Source: Haplomitrium mnioides
Taxonomy: Eukaryota > Marchantiophyta > Haplomitriopsida > Calobryales
DNA length: 23,613 bases
Assembly (NCBI GenBank): GCA_049999725.1
Contig: JBNGIS010020594.1
Coordinates: 1-23,613, forward strand
Reading direction: 5' to 3'
Positions 1-8,924 of the stretch are shown here, piece after piece. The notes under the pieces were generated by a model. That model searched no databases, was not told the DNA's origin, and saw only the letters and a program-made list of their open reading frames with translations. How positions within the stretch are numbered: the first letter of the stretch is position 1; every line of letters begins with the position of its first letter. A program made the translations under genes and the position numbers.

Positions 1-652
1 TCGAAAGTGGTCTCGAGGAATTATCTGCAGCCCAATAAAGAATGGATTTGGAAGAGGAAAATTAGGAGCAACAAATAATCCTCTGTCCATTTCCAAGATT
101 GTCACCTATAAGATCCTTCAACTCCACCGTAGAACTTCTGTCTCTTGAGCGCCCACTCTCGTCTTTGATATCTGTCCCTTGCTGGTTGTTCCTCTCGATG
201 AACCCTTTTCTTCCCCGCTGCTTTCTTTATTATCTTCAAAATATCAGAGAGCATAATCCAAAAGAATCTATGAACAACCAATAGGATGGTCTTTTCCTTA
301 CCTACATGATCTCAAGAATTTTCCACGTAGTACTGGCAGACTCTACTTTTGCGTTTCTAGAAGCTTCTCGATAGATGCCTTGTCGCTTCTTCTTGACTTT
401 TCTCTAAACTCATCCATGGTAAGAGTGATTTGTTTTTCCTTTCTTCTTGTTATCTTTCACACACTTGCCAAACCACAACACGACATCGCCACCTCTCAGA
501 TACTCACACCACAAGTAGTGCATTTTTTCATTTTTTCCGACTAACATTGTCGCTTACCAAAAAACCCCATGGCCGCTTGACCACACACTCCATCACAGAA
601 TTACAGAAACCCACCTCACTTCCATGGACTAGTTTCTAGTGAAATCCTTGCC
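1..652 (-). other. Non-coding tail of element A downstream of integrase
   Basis: On the minus strand the integrase frame ends with a TGA at 653-655. A purine-rich stretch (GGAAGAGGAGAAT on the minus strand) lies across that stop and could be a polypurine tract. No conserved coding sequence was recognised between here and the left edge, and no part of it matched 4880-5995 by eye, so no LTR could be assigned. Tat/Athila elements often carry long non-coding or env-like 3' regions, which fits. A short minus-strand frame starting near 417 (MDEFREKS...) was not recognised as anything. Confidence 0.45.
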
Positions 653-2026
653 TCAATTCTCCTCTTCCATGTAGAAATATTTTTTCAAGCGATCACAGTA
701 CACCCGATCGCCGATTTGTTCCCCTTGTAGTGTGGTCAACTCCACCAACCTGTTTGGGTGCAATCTTTGAAGGATGTAGGGTCCCATCCACCAGGTGTGT
801 AACTTCCTTGGGAAGTGCATGAATCTGCTATCGTAGAGCAGAACTAGATCCCCTATCTTGAGCTCATGCGCCTTTAGCTTCTGATCGTGTTGGTTCTTAC
901 TCAATTGTTACTGATGTTCTGACCTATGACTTGCTATCAGCCTCACCTCCTCTAGACATTCTAGGCTTTCCAGACACTCCCTTTTACTCTCTAGTTCTGC
1001 CATTCTAGCTATGACTAGAACTCGCTTCGTGGGCACCTCAAATTCCACTGGTACCAAAGAATGCTGACAGAAAACCAGAAAATACGGGTTGTGTCATGTG
1101 GTCGTTTTATAGGCCTGGTTGTAAGCATGTACAATCATGAGAAGCTTGAGGTCCCAGTTAGTTTTATTGGCAGCTATAGTTCTATTCAGAATTTTGCGAA
1201 TGATTCCATTCGCCTGCTCGGTTAAGCCATTCGCTTGTGGGTGATAGGTTGTCATTTTTCGGTGTTTGTCTAGGTACTGAGTGGTCAGTTCCCTGATCAC
1301 CTGGTTCAGGAAATGAGTTCCCTGATCACTCACCAGCTCTAGCGGTGCTCCAAACCTGGTGAAAATCTGCTCGTACAAAAATCTGGCCACAGTGTGGGCA
1401 TCATCCTTTCGTGTGGCCTGCGCTTCCACCCATTTGGTTGCATATTCGGTGGACAACAATATATACCTATTTCCCCTCTTGGTTGTAGGCAATATTGGGC
1501 CAATAAAGTCTATGTCCCACTTCTTGAATGGGGCTAGGGCTAAGATAGGAATCAGAGGATGACGAGAGGATGGGGCTGGCCTACCTGACCATTGACAAGG
1601 ATCGCACCTTTTAACAAAGAAATGTGTGTCTCGATGCATGGCCAACCACCAGTATTTGGCTGCCAGAATTTTCTTCAGGGTAGTGTCTGTGGCAAAGTGC
1701 CCTCCATCCTCACCTTCATGCATGGCCCGTATGACGATAGTGGCCTATTCCTTCTCTAAACACCGTCGCACTTGCGTATCTAAGCCCGATTTGTGAAGAA
1801 TCCCTTTAATTAGGAGATAGGGTCTCACCTTCCTCAAGAATACAGTGGCTGCCTCTTGAGACCTCTCCTTGGGTAAGCGGGTGGCCAGCAAAAAACTGAT
1901 GATCTCTTCGTAATCTGTCGGTCTGCCCTCTCTTATATTGAAAAGGTCTTCGTTGGGAAATTGATCAACTACCGGTTTTTCGCCCACAAGTCCATCTATC
2001 CTCAAAAAGTAGTCAGCATTGCAGTG
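653..2026 (-). pseudogene. Element A integrase (with premature stops)
   Basis: This is the integrase end of a gypsy pol polyprotein. It would join the retrotransposon cDNA to host DNA in the nucleus. The HHCC zinc-binding residues are visible (MHEG, GGH, then KRCDPC). The catalytic core has Asp in WDIDFIGP, Asp in LVSDQGTHF and Glu in NGLTEQANG, with exactly 35 residues between the last two, so the DD35E triad is intact. The C-terminal part ends in a basic region (DRLKKYF). In-frame stops at 1745-1747, 1094-1096 and 905-907 break it into pieces, all in one frame. The join to RNase H at 2027-2029 is also a stop. It is non-functional as a protein, but the decay is by substitution, not by indels. 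Confidence 0.85.
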
Positions 2027-3518
2027 CTATTTTCTAGGTTTGATCCTCACCTGGTAATTGAACTCCTGTAATAGCAGCATCCATCAAGCTGCCCTTCCGG
2101 TTAGGTCAGGTTTGTTCACCATATATTTGATCGCATTGTGGTTGGTGTGAAAAACCACTCTGTAATGTAGAAAGTAGTGCCGAAATTTTTTGAGCGCATA
2201 TATTATTCCCAACACTTCTCTATCCATGGGAGAATAATTTTTTTTAGCCGCTGCCAGCAGCCTACTAGCAAAATAAATTGGGTGATCTCTCCCTTGGTCG
2301 TCCAATTGACTCAAGACCGCACCAATGCAAAAACCTGATACGTCGACCATTACGTGAAATTCAATCAACCAGTTCGATGGCACCAACATAGGTGCATTGG
2401 CCAGTGTCCTCTTCAGCTCATTGAAGTTGGTCAACGTTGCTTTGGTAGGCTCAAAGTCACTCCCTTTTTTGACCATGTTCATGAGATAGAGAGCTACCAA
2501 AGCAAATTGTGGTATCAACCTCTGATAATAACCCACACACCCTAGAAATCCCTGTACTTGCTGGAGGTTACTGGGAAATGCCACTCCCATCCAGATCTTC
2601 AACTTTTCTTGATCTACCTCAAACCTCTTTGCTGAAATCTAGTGGCCCAATAAGATTCCTTCCTTCACTGCGAAAAAACACTTACCGGGGTGCAGTTTAA
2701 GTCCTATGTCCTGACACCTATGAAATGTCAATCTCAGATTTTCAAGGTGGTCCTCTGCCTTTCTGTAGACTACAAAATTATCGATGAATATTTCCAAAAA
2801 CTTCCGCAGGTAATCATGAAACATATTCATCATTAACCGTTGGAATATTCTTGGTGTATTACACAACCCGAAAGGCATTCTCCGAAAGGCGAATACCCCC
2901 CATGCTGTCGTGAAAGCTGTCTTCAACTGATCTTTCTGCCTGATCTATACTTGGTTATAGCCAGAGTAGCCATCCATGAAGCTATAGGCTTCCTGGCCTG
3001 CAACTAAATCCAGCACCCCGTCAGTGAAAGGTAAAGGATAATGATCCTTCTTGGTGGCGAGATTTAACTTTTGGTAATCCTGGCAAATACGTACCTTAGG
3101 TTTTCCATCCATGCCTGGTTTCTTAGGGACTACCACCACTGGTGAGACCCATTCACTATTGAGGATAGGGTATATAAATCCTGCTTCCAATAGTTGTCTA
3201 CTTCCTCCTTCACCAGCAATGACATTTTCGGATTTAGTCGATATTTTCTTTGTCTTACTGGATGGCTGAGGGTTCCAAATTGATACGGTGTTCCCCAAAT
3301 TCTCTAGGCACTCCTCTCAGGCCTGAATGATGCCATGCAAACATGTCCTGAAAATTTCCCAAGGCTTGCGTCAAGGCGAACTCATCGGTGGTGGTTAGGT
3401 TGAATCCCACTTGGAAGGCCTTCCCTACTTTGGTTGTAATGGTTCTGTACAGATCTGAGCTTATGGGTTCTGGGCTACCCCTCAATGGAAGATCTGCCCT
3501 AGGTTCCAGCATTGCCAA
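2027..3518 (-). pseudogene. Element A reverse transcriptase and RNase H (broken)
   Basis: This would copy element RNA into DNA in the cytoplasmic particle. The RT start (FAWHHSGLRGVPREFGEH) is in one frame down to about 3255. From 3298 the remainder (GFIYPILNSEWVSPV, KVRICQDYQKLN, YSFMDGYSGYNQV) is in another, so one frameshift lies at 3255-3298. The catalytic FIDD box reads FIDN: its second Asp is Asn, which should abolish activity. RNase H follows (VMVDVSGFCIGAVLSQ, SPMDREVLGIIYALKKF, FHTNHNAIKYM), with its usual TDH reading TNH. In-frame stops are at 2945-2947, 2639-2641, 2084-2086 and 2027-2029. The stop after GRAA at 2084 precedes WMLLLQEF and is probably a former Arg (CGA to TGA). Confidence 0.88.
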
Positions 3519-3743
3519 TTGCTTCCCACATTGCTGAACTTCGTGTTGGCTTTTTTCATGCTTTAGTTCATCCCTCTCACCAGTTATCGATGTTTTTTTT
3601 TATTGCTCAAGGTAGGTCAACTCCCCACTGAATTTAGGTTTATCGGCTTCAATTTTCTGGGCTGCAACATGGTATACAGGAATTTCCAGAGTCGTTGCCC
3701 TGTCTAGAAGTTCCTCCTCCATAACTTGGTGCAAATATTGCAC

Positions 3744-4325
3744 CTAGAATGTCCTTTCCTTGTCTAAATTCTCGTCCGTGGTCCACTCCGTGTCATAGGG
3801 CTGATCTAAGCTAGTTTTCCCTTGGTGTTTGGGGCTGCCATAGTGCACCACAGTACAGAGCTGTCCAAACGTCAAGGTTTTTGTGCCCCAATCATGAGTC
3901 ACTTTGGCCCCGTATAGCAAGGGTCTCCTGATCAACACAGAATAAGGTGAAGTGTTCGCTAGCCTCATAACTAGATAGTTCAGGGCAAAATCCACACCCC
4001 CTATACAGGTTGGGATATTTGTTAGAGCGCCCAATTACTTGACTCTTGATCCATCCGCCAGTCTCATGATTTTGGCCATAGAATCAAAGTTCTTGTACCC
4101 CAATTTATGGACTGTGTCCTCAACCATTATGCTCACTCCAGCTCCCCCATTAACTGATACAAGCGTCAGAGTGCAGCCAACAATCTGAATGTCAATTTCT
4201 GGTGCTCTCCGGTCCTCATAGACCATCATTGCGCCGGTTGGGGTTCCTACGAGGGGTAACTTTTGCCTACGTCTAGGTCCCATCAAAATTGTTGTCATCC
4301 TCACTGGATGATGATCCTGATCCAT
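3744..4325 (-). pseudogene. Element A retroviral-type aspartic protease (one stop, active site lost)
   Basis: This would cleave the element's own polyprotein. The active-site region reads LVSVNGGAGVSIM where the family normally has VDGGAGVNIM, so the catalytic Asp is Asn. Downstream come KLGYKNFDSMAKIMRLADGSRVK, then a TAA at 4035-4037, and in the same frame GVDFALNYLVMRL and SPYSVLIRRPLLYGAKVTHDWG. The family usually has G-R-P-W-L at the last site; here Gly and Trp are replaced by Arg and Leu. The unassigned stretch 3519-3743 probably links protease to RT. Sure of the domain, and sure that it is inactive. Confidence 0.78.
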
Positions 4326-4428
4326 AATTAATTTTAGTCTTCTTCTTGGCGCTCACTATCGCTGCCTGAATGAAGGAATGAGACAGTGCCATCGTGTCTT
4401 CCGAGGTGGGTGGGTTATTATGCCTTAC

Positions 4429-4872
4429 CTATGCCCCTACTCGCCTTGGCAGGGCTGAAACAAACCAGGAGCACAGCTGGCCATTTTCAGGAGTGGGATT
4501 TAGTCGCCTTGCCACCCACTGGAATCGCTGCATGAATTTTCTGAGTGATTCTTTCTTCTTCATTGAAAGTTGGCCGATTTTGATGAGGGCTTCGTCCCCT
4601 CCTAATTTTATGAACTCTTTCAAGAACAGAGGTTTAAATAGGTCCCTGTTATCTTGGACATCGTCCAGCAATCCCAGGTACCAAGGCCTTGCTTCCCCCT
4701 TCAGCACACCAAGGAGTATGGTTGTCGAATGGCCCGTTTGCCATTTGCCTTTGCCGTCCCTTCAAATTCGACAATCCAATCATCTGGATCTTCTTTGGTG
4801 GTGCCTCGGAATGGGAGATATTGGCACCTAGCCCTTTGGACAGCATGCCCATTCAACCCATCCATGATACTA
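4429..4872 (-). pseudogene. Element A gag (capsid) fragment, frameshifted
   Basis: Gag forms the virus-like particle shell. On the minus strand the N-terminal piece contains FRGTTKEDPDDWIVEFEG (positions about 4730-4810), like the start of the Retrotrans_gag domain. The reading frame then changes near 4700, and the rest of the domain is read in a second frame (GEARPWYLGLLDDVQDN, FKPLFLKEF, SLRKFMQRFQWVARRLNP), which carries the W...FL.EF pattern and the R-F-x-x-x-A-R-R-L segment of gag. No zinc knuckle was seen between here and the protease at 4325, so the gag C-terminus is missing or unrecognisable. Confidence 0.7.
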
Positions 4873-5024
4873 GGACAGTGAGAATTCTAGTCTCAAATTT
4901 GTTTTTCTTTTGGAATTTTTGGTTTCAAGTTGTAGTGGATGTTTTGCTCAAAAGAACAAGTTCGGTGGCTCCCCCTGTTTTCGGTCCTTCAAGGCAACAA
5001 CCTTACTGGACTTTTGACAAGAGT

Positions 5025-5042
5025 ATCCCTTCGTGGTCACCA
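5025..5042 (-). other. Possible primer-binding site of element A
   Basis: The minus strand reads TGGTGACCACGAAGGGAT, starting with the TGG expected for pairing with a tRNA 3' CCA end. It resembles the TTTGGCGACTCC...GGGGA primer sites remembered for Tat elements. It lies about 150 bp upstream of the gag remnant, the right place. However, the sequence just upstream does not end in the CA expected of an LTR, and I cannot name the tRNA. Confidence 0.3.
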
Positions 5043-5369
5043 AAAGTTTTACGTCAGCCCTACCGATGTGGTGCTATGCTGAAAACACAACCCCATGTCG
5101 CCGTAGGAGTCGAAATAAGGGTTTTCGAGAAACTTGTTGTAGAAGGGACCGACACTTTGTCATTTTGAGCATTGTAGGATGGTGTTGGGCTGGATTTGGT
5201 TTAGGTTTGGGCACCCATCCTTGGTTTCCTAATCACATGCAACTGATTCAGGCCTAAACAGAGTTTTGAATTTATCAAAAATTGAGCTTTTGCTCCACTT
5301 TATTCCTTCTCAACACCTAGTGGAGGTGGCTGGACTTCGGAGTACAGGGACAGTTCTGCCCCCTACCTG

Positions 5370-5408
5370 GGACCAGGTCCAGCTCTGTAATTACAGAGTT
5401 CCAGGAAC
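5370..5408. repeat. Three adjoining palindromes
   Basis: GGACCAGGTCC (5370-5380), CTCTGTAATTACAGAG (5383-5398, a perfect 16-bp palindrome) and GTTCCAGGAAC (5398-5408) lie end to end. Outside them CAGTTC (5351-5356) pairs with GAACTG (5405-5410). The stretch could fold as one cruciform or several. Function unknown; it lies in a possible LTR. Confidence 0.7.
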
Positions 5409-5990
5409 TGAAACCTATCCCTAACCCCCACTCCTACTTGCTCCTACGCTGAAATTTAATTACTAAAAAAAACATAATTTGGAACTATGCTAATAAACAA
5501 TAGAAGATTTTCTCTAGCCAAGTTCTGGATGTTTTCACAAGCTCTTCCTAAATGTATGTACAGAATTTAGAGTATGTACATGCTGAAATGTCACACCCAA
5601 AGACAGCAAAACCGAAAGAAATCCTTGTGCGGTGTTACCAATTCCCAAAATCAGGAATTTTAAATGATCGTGATGTCCCTTCTTCCGGTCGGTGCTGCCC
5701 TTGGCTTGCTGGTGGCTGGAGGTCCTCCCTCGATCGCTCTGGTCCTTCTTGCTGCCCCCACAAGCTGCTTCTATGCTGAAAACAGTCGCTGGCCTTCAGA
5801 TCAGTCGACTCCTCCGCCACTTATAATCTCAAAATTCCGTCGGCTTCCCTCGATTGATGGCTGCCACCTCTTCCAATACTATCTCAATTTTCCCACACCT
5901 GTTCAGCCAAGAGAGTTTGACTTCTGCCCCACAGAAGATGTATGTTCTACTCCCTCACCAGGGAGGTGCTCCTCTCGAACAGTGGCTGCC

Positions 5991-5995
5991 CACTC
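5991..5995. repeat. Left target site duplication of element B (CACTC)
   Basis: CACTC immediately precedes the left LTR's TGTTGG and is identical to the five bases after the right LTR at 17810-17814. It is the 5-bp duplication made by retrotransposon integration. Confidence 0.95.
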
Positions 5996-6196
5996 TGTTG
6001 GAAATTGGCAGCTCACATTTTGGTGAGCATGTTCATTTGTATAGAAATTTACTTTCTTCACTAGTTCATCCCCTAACTAGTTTAGAGAGGAATTTGGGGA
6101 TAGTGTCATATGGAGGCACTTGGTGGTGACATGTGTCAACACCAGAAGGCTCCTTAGGGACATTTATGATTCTTGTCCCTTTCACAAGATAGATCA

Positions 6197-6219
6197 AGCA
6201 CATGCATCGTGCATGTGCT
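6197..6219. promoter_or_regulatory. Inverted RY-motif hairpin in element B U3
   Basis: Arms AGCACATGCA (6197-6206) and TGCATGTGCT (6210-6219) are perfectly complementary around a 3-base loop. Each arm holds CATGCA or its complement, the RY core bound by plant B3-domain factors (established knowledge). It lies about 150 bp before the TATA-like box. The right LTR keeps an identical copy at 16618-16640. Regulatory use is inferred. Confidence 0.5.
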
Positions 6220-6365
6220 CACAAGTAGTGTAGGTGAATATTGATTGTGCAACTCTTGTCCATACTTGTAGAAAAAGTCTCCTTCACCTGCACTGATTCA
6301 AGCGTCGATAGATTTTGAACAGGGCGCCCATAGAAATCTAGCAAAATGCTGGTATTGTAATGTAG

Positions 6366-6374
6366 TATATAATA
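6366..6374 (+). promoter_or_regulatory. TATA-like box of element B left LTR
   Basis: TATATAATA, conserved at 16786-16794 in the right LTR despite a 2-bp indel next to it. It would start plus-strand transcription at about 6400, placing the 23-bp repeats in the R/U5 part of the RNA. Confidence 0.5.
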
Positions 6375-6590
6375 CTGATGAAGAGGAGCTCCAACGCATC
6401 CTCATTGCAAACCACATTTCTTGTAACCCACTTTTGTGCATTCGAGGCAGAAGAGAAGGAGAGTCGTGTTTCTCCTCAAAGGTGGCATCGCAAGTCAGGA
6501 GCAATTCATTTCCTGTAAGCAAAGCCTCCCTCGAAGTGGCAAGGCTGAGTTTTGTAAATCGCAAGGACGTGCAATTTTGTATGAAAAGAG

Positions 6591-6706
6591 AGGTCATGTT
6601 CGCATCTGAAGAAGGTCGCATTTTCATCTCTAAAAGGAGGTCGTGTTCGTCTCCAGAAGGAGGTCCTATTTTTTCTAGAAAAGAGGTTGCATTGTTTTTC
6701 TTGCAT
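6591..6706 (+). repeat. Five-unit 23-bp-period repeat in element B left LTR
   Basis: AGGTC/AGGTT starts recur at 6591, 6613, 6638, 6661 and 6684, spaced 22, 25, 23 and 23. Units carry GTTTTCATCTC-like and AGAAGG-like segments. The right LTR has the array in the same phase (17444, 17466, 17491, 17514, 17537). It lies downstream of the TATA-like box, so it would be transcribed. Confidence 0.75.
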
Positions 6707-6931
6707 AAGAGCAAATCGTGAGCAGATGCAATTTTGTGTCTAGGAGGCTGCGTTTTGGTGTCTAGAAGTCGACTTGGGTTTTTTGTGCTTGGAAGGAGTT
6801 CGCGACTCTACTGTCAGGTGACCCCTTCAGCAAATTGACATTTTCCCTTCTTCTCTTTTGTCACGAAGCTCATCTAAGTGGATTTTTTATGCTGCAATAT
6901 ATCAAATCGTTTTTGATATGTCCAACAAGCT

Positions 6932-7008
6932 ATGGGCCCACTAACGATGGGGGATGCAAGTGTGGGTACCTCCAACATATATTCCATTGAAAAACTTGAA
7001 ATCGCAGA
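6932..7008 (+). pseudogene. Element B gag, first exon-like fragment before element D
   Basis: An open stretch with in-frame ATGs at 6932 and 6947 (the second begins MGDASVGTSN) runs up to element D. It is in frame with the gag continuation at 13194 if one copy of D's 5-bp duplication is discounted, so D split a single gag frame. The first ATG lies only 4 bp after the LTR end, leaving no room for a normal leader or primer site. Gag would form the capsid. Confidence 0.75.
7004..7008. repeat. Left target site duplication of element D (GCAGA)
   Basis: GCAGA precedes the left LTR of D; the partner at 13194-13198 is GTAGA, one C-to-T change away. Confidence 0.85.
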
Positions 7009-7139
7009 TGTAACACTACAAACCCATATTACACGCACGAATTAGCACAAGTATAACACATACAAGTTAGCATAAAAGAGGCGCACAAAGAACTTTAAAC
7101 CCCCCAAGGTAAGAGATACCAAACAAGGCACTCTCCCTT

Positions 7140-7150
7140 CTTTATATACT
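7140..7150 (-). promoter_or_regulatory. TATA-like box of element D left LTR
   Basis: AGTATATAAAG on the minus strand; the same motif is kept at about 12757-12767 in the right (5') LTR, which would drive transcription of the element. Confidence 0.6.
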
Positions 7151-7278
7151 TGATAGAAAGCTCTTTGCTTGCATAGGCGGATGAACCTCATTGGTTGCTT
7201 TTCTATCCTCTTCTAATTGGACTCCTCTTTTCTCTTTCACTCTAATTGGACCACCCTTTACTTTTATTCTCCTGTTGC

Positions 7279-7452
7279 CACATGTCCTAATCTTTAGAAC
7301 CTTCTATCTCTTTAGTTCTCCTTCTATCACGTGTCCTTATCTTTAGAACCTTTTTTTCACTTTAATTCTTCGCTTGCCACGTGTTCTTATCCTCTTCTAA
7401 AGTGCTCCCTTTTTCACTTTAATTCGTTGACTTTCTCTCCTCTTGGCACGTG
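7279..7452 (-). promoter_or_regulatory. G-box/ABRE array in element D U3
   Basis: CACATG at 7279 and CACGTG at 7328, 7378 and 7447, spaced 49, 50 and 69 bp, three of them followed by TCC or TTC. They sit in degenerate repeats with TTTAGAACCTT and CACTTTAATTC. CACGTG is the core bound by plant bZIP and bHLH factors (known). All lie upstream of the TATA-like box. In the right LTR only the last keeps CACGTG. Confidence 0.55.
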
Positions 7453-7576
7453 TCCAACTCTCTAAAATGGCAACCGCTTTCTATTACTCTAACTTAGTAA
7501 TAGCTTTCTAGATATAGTTGACACTATATCTTACTTCATTTTTAGCTATGGCTTACTAAAGTTAGTGATCGTTACA

Positions 7577-7592
7577 ATCCTCCCCCTTTTAA
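7577..7592 (-). other. Polypurine tract of element D
   Basis: The minus strand reads TTAAAAGGGGGAGGAT and directly abuts the 3' LTR; it overlaps the stop of the chromodomain frame. It would prime plus-strand DNA synthesis. Confidence 0.88.
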
Positions 7593-8023
7593 GAGGCAAC
7601 GTACTCGTTGCGAGTAAGAGAGTTCTCAAAAGAGCGAACAAGCGCAGAGGCATTAGCCAAATTCTCCAATGGCTCCCAAGTAGCTTCATAAAGAGGGTAG
7701 CATTTCCAATGAACCAAATATTCAACAATCTCATGACGACCGAGACACTGTGTACGTTTCTTCAAGAGTTGTTCAACCTCATACTCTTTATGACCCTCAA
7801 TAAGTTCAGGTGGTGGAGAGGGCTCTTGGGTACTTGTAAAAGAGGAAGAATGAGGGACAAAAACCCGGAGTAAAGAGACATGAAAGACCGGATGAATCTT
7901 CATGTGAAGAAGTACAACCAACCGATAAGCCACTTCACGAATGCGAGCAGAGATAGAAAAAGGACCAATAAAGTAAGCACTTAACTTACGCGAATGAAGC
8001 AAAGAAAGATTGAATGTGGAGAG
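7589..8023 (-). pseudogene. Element D integrase C-terminus with GPF module and chromodomain
   Basis: Read on the minus strand from 8002: a GPY/F module (YFIGPFSI, about residues 10-17), IHPVFHVSLLR (36-46), then a chromodomain at about residues 73-116 (EYEVEQLL, VEYLVHWKCYPLYEATWEPLEN). The aromatic positions Y, W and W of the methyl-lysine cage are present. In chromoviruses this domain directs integration to marked chromatin. It is in the same frame as the integrase core but separated by a TAG at 8024-8026, where the family has Trp (QVWLST), so a TGG-to-TAG change. The domain looks well kept but cannot be made as one protein with the core. Confidence 0.9.
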
Positions 8024-8890
8024 CTAGACTTGGTCGCTGATAGCAAAGGTTAGCTCTCGACGATGAGTATCAGCATATTGTTTTTGTCGATTACGAGCAA
8101 CTTCCAATTTTTTCTTGGCTCGTTGAATGCCGTGATGTAGACAATGGAGAAAATCATCAATGGTTGGACTCTTAGAAGTCGACGGTAAGCCATGTTGAAG
8201 ACTAGAGATCGTGGTAGGATGCTCACCATACATCAAAAAGAAAAGTATGGCACGTGTGGAACTATTGATGGAGTTATTGTACGAGAACTCCACAAGAGGA
8301 AGTAGCCAATCCCACGCCTCTTGATCTTCCAAAGTAAAAGCTCGTAGCATATCTTTGATGGTTCGGTTGGCCCATTCAATTTGACCATCAGATTCTGGAC
8401 GATAAGCAGTAGATGTAGCCAATTTGGTCTTGAGAAGACCAAATATAGTGCACCAAAACATGCTGGTGAATTGAGTACCTCGGTCAAAAATAATAACTTT
8501 GGAAAGACCATGATGAGAGTAGACTACTTCCAAATAAATTTGTGCTAACTCAAGTGCTGTTACAGATTTGGTAGTTGGACGAATATGAATCATTTTGCTA
8601 ATCTTGTCCACAAAAAACAACAATAACATCATAGCCTGTAGAAGTACGAGGTAGCTCACACATAATATCCATACTCATCTGCTCCCATTGTCGATTGGAA
8701 ATAGGTAATGGTTGCAATAAGCCTCCTCGTTTAAGGTTGGTAGCCTTGTTTTGTTGACAAGCCAAGAAACTCCGAACATAATTCTCTACATCTTGATGCA
8801 TTTTAGGCCAATAATAAACTCGTTGAAGATGGTCCAAGGTCTTCTCAATTCCAACATGGCCCCCAATTGCGGAATCATGTGCTTCATATA
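8024..8890 (-). pseudogene. Element D integrase zinc region and core (frameshifted)
   Basis: The zinc region reads HDSAIGGHVG then YVRSFLACQQNK; the first of the two Cys is Phe, so zinc binding is lost. DHLQRVYYWPKMHQDV and MSMDIMCELPRTSTGYD lead into the core. The core is in another frame from about 8659: VDKISKMIHIRPTTKS, second Asp in IIFDRGTQF, Glu in DGQIEWANRTIKDMLRAF, and PLVEFSYNNS. The catalytic acidic residues are present, but the frameshift near 8600-8660 separates the first Asp from the other two. The core ends at the 8024 stop. Confidence 0.88.
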
Positions 8891-8924
8891 AAATCTCATA
8901 GCAAAGCTTAACATTATTGGGAAC

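Larger units (their letters stand above)
1..5042 (-). mobile_element. Element A: degenerate Ty3/gypsy (Tat/Athila-like) retrotransposon, left end cut by window
   Basis: Gag, protease, RT, RNase H and integrase follow each other on the minus strand in the Ty3/gypsy order, from about 4872 down to 653. RT phrases such as GFIYPILNSEWVSPV and FMDGYSGYNQV and the long gap between gag and RT are typical of the Tat/Athila branch. From about 3298 to 653 the pol frame never shifts; it is broken only by in-frame stops. Catalytic Asp residues are replaced in protease and RT. No LTR pair is visible: the 3' LTR would lie left of the window and the 5' LTR right of a possible primer site at 5025-5042. Gypsy identity is sure; the exact lineage is inferred from remembered family motifs. 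Confidence 0.85.
5043..5995 (-). other. Gene-free stretch; possibly the 3' part of element A's 5' LTR
   Basis: No coding sequence, RNA gene or LTR boundary was recognised. Position argues that this is element A's 5' LTR, because A is on the minus strand and its leader ends near 5042. The same sequence would continue at 17815 beyond element B. It holds a palindrome cluster at 5370-5408. No 3' LTR copy is in the window to confirm this. Confidence 0.3.
5996..6927 (+). repeat. Element B left (5') LTR
   Basis: 932 bp from TGTTGGAAAT to TGTCCAACA. It aligns to the right LTR throughout, apart from a gap of about 29 bp near 6720 and the element C insertion in the right copy. By hand the first 410 bp show about 22 differences. 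It contains a 10-bp-arm hairpin at 6197-6219, a TATA-like box at 6366-6374 and a 23-bp-period repeat at 6591-6706. Confidence 0.95.
7009..7576 (-). repeat. Element D 3' LTR (left copy)
   Basis: 568 bp, TGTAACACTAC to GATCGTTACA, canonical TG...CA. On the minus strand a TATA-like box lies at 7140-7150, with U3 at 7151-7576 carrying three CACGTG boxes (7328, 7378, 7447) and one CACATG (7279). Confidence 0.96.

Noticed and set aside
5415-5440. G-rich minus-strand stretch as a G-quadruplex
   Set aside because: Only some of the G runs reach three; too weak to report without a folding calculation.
6298-6721. Open frames within the left LTR of element B (138 and 95 codons)
   Set aside because: They lie in an LTR, run through the 23-bp repeat, and the matching right-LTR frames differ in length; no domain.
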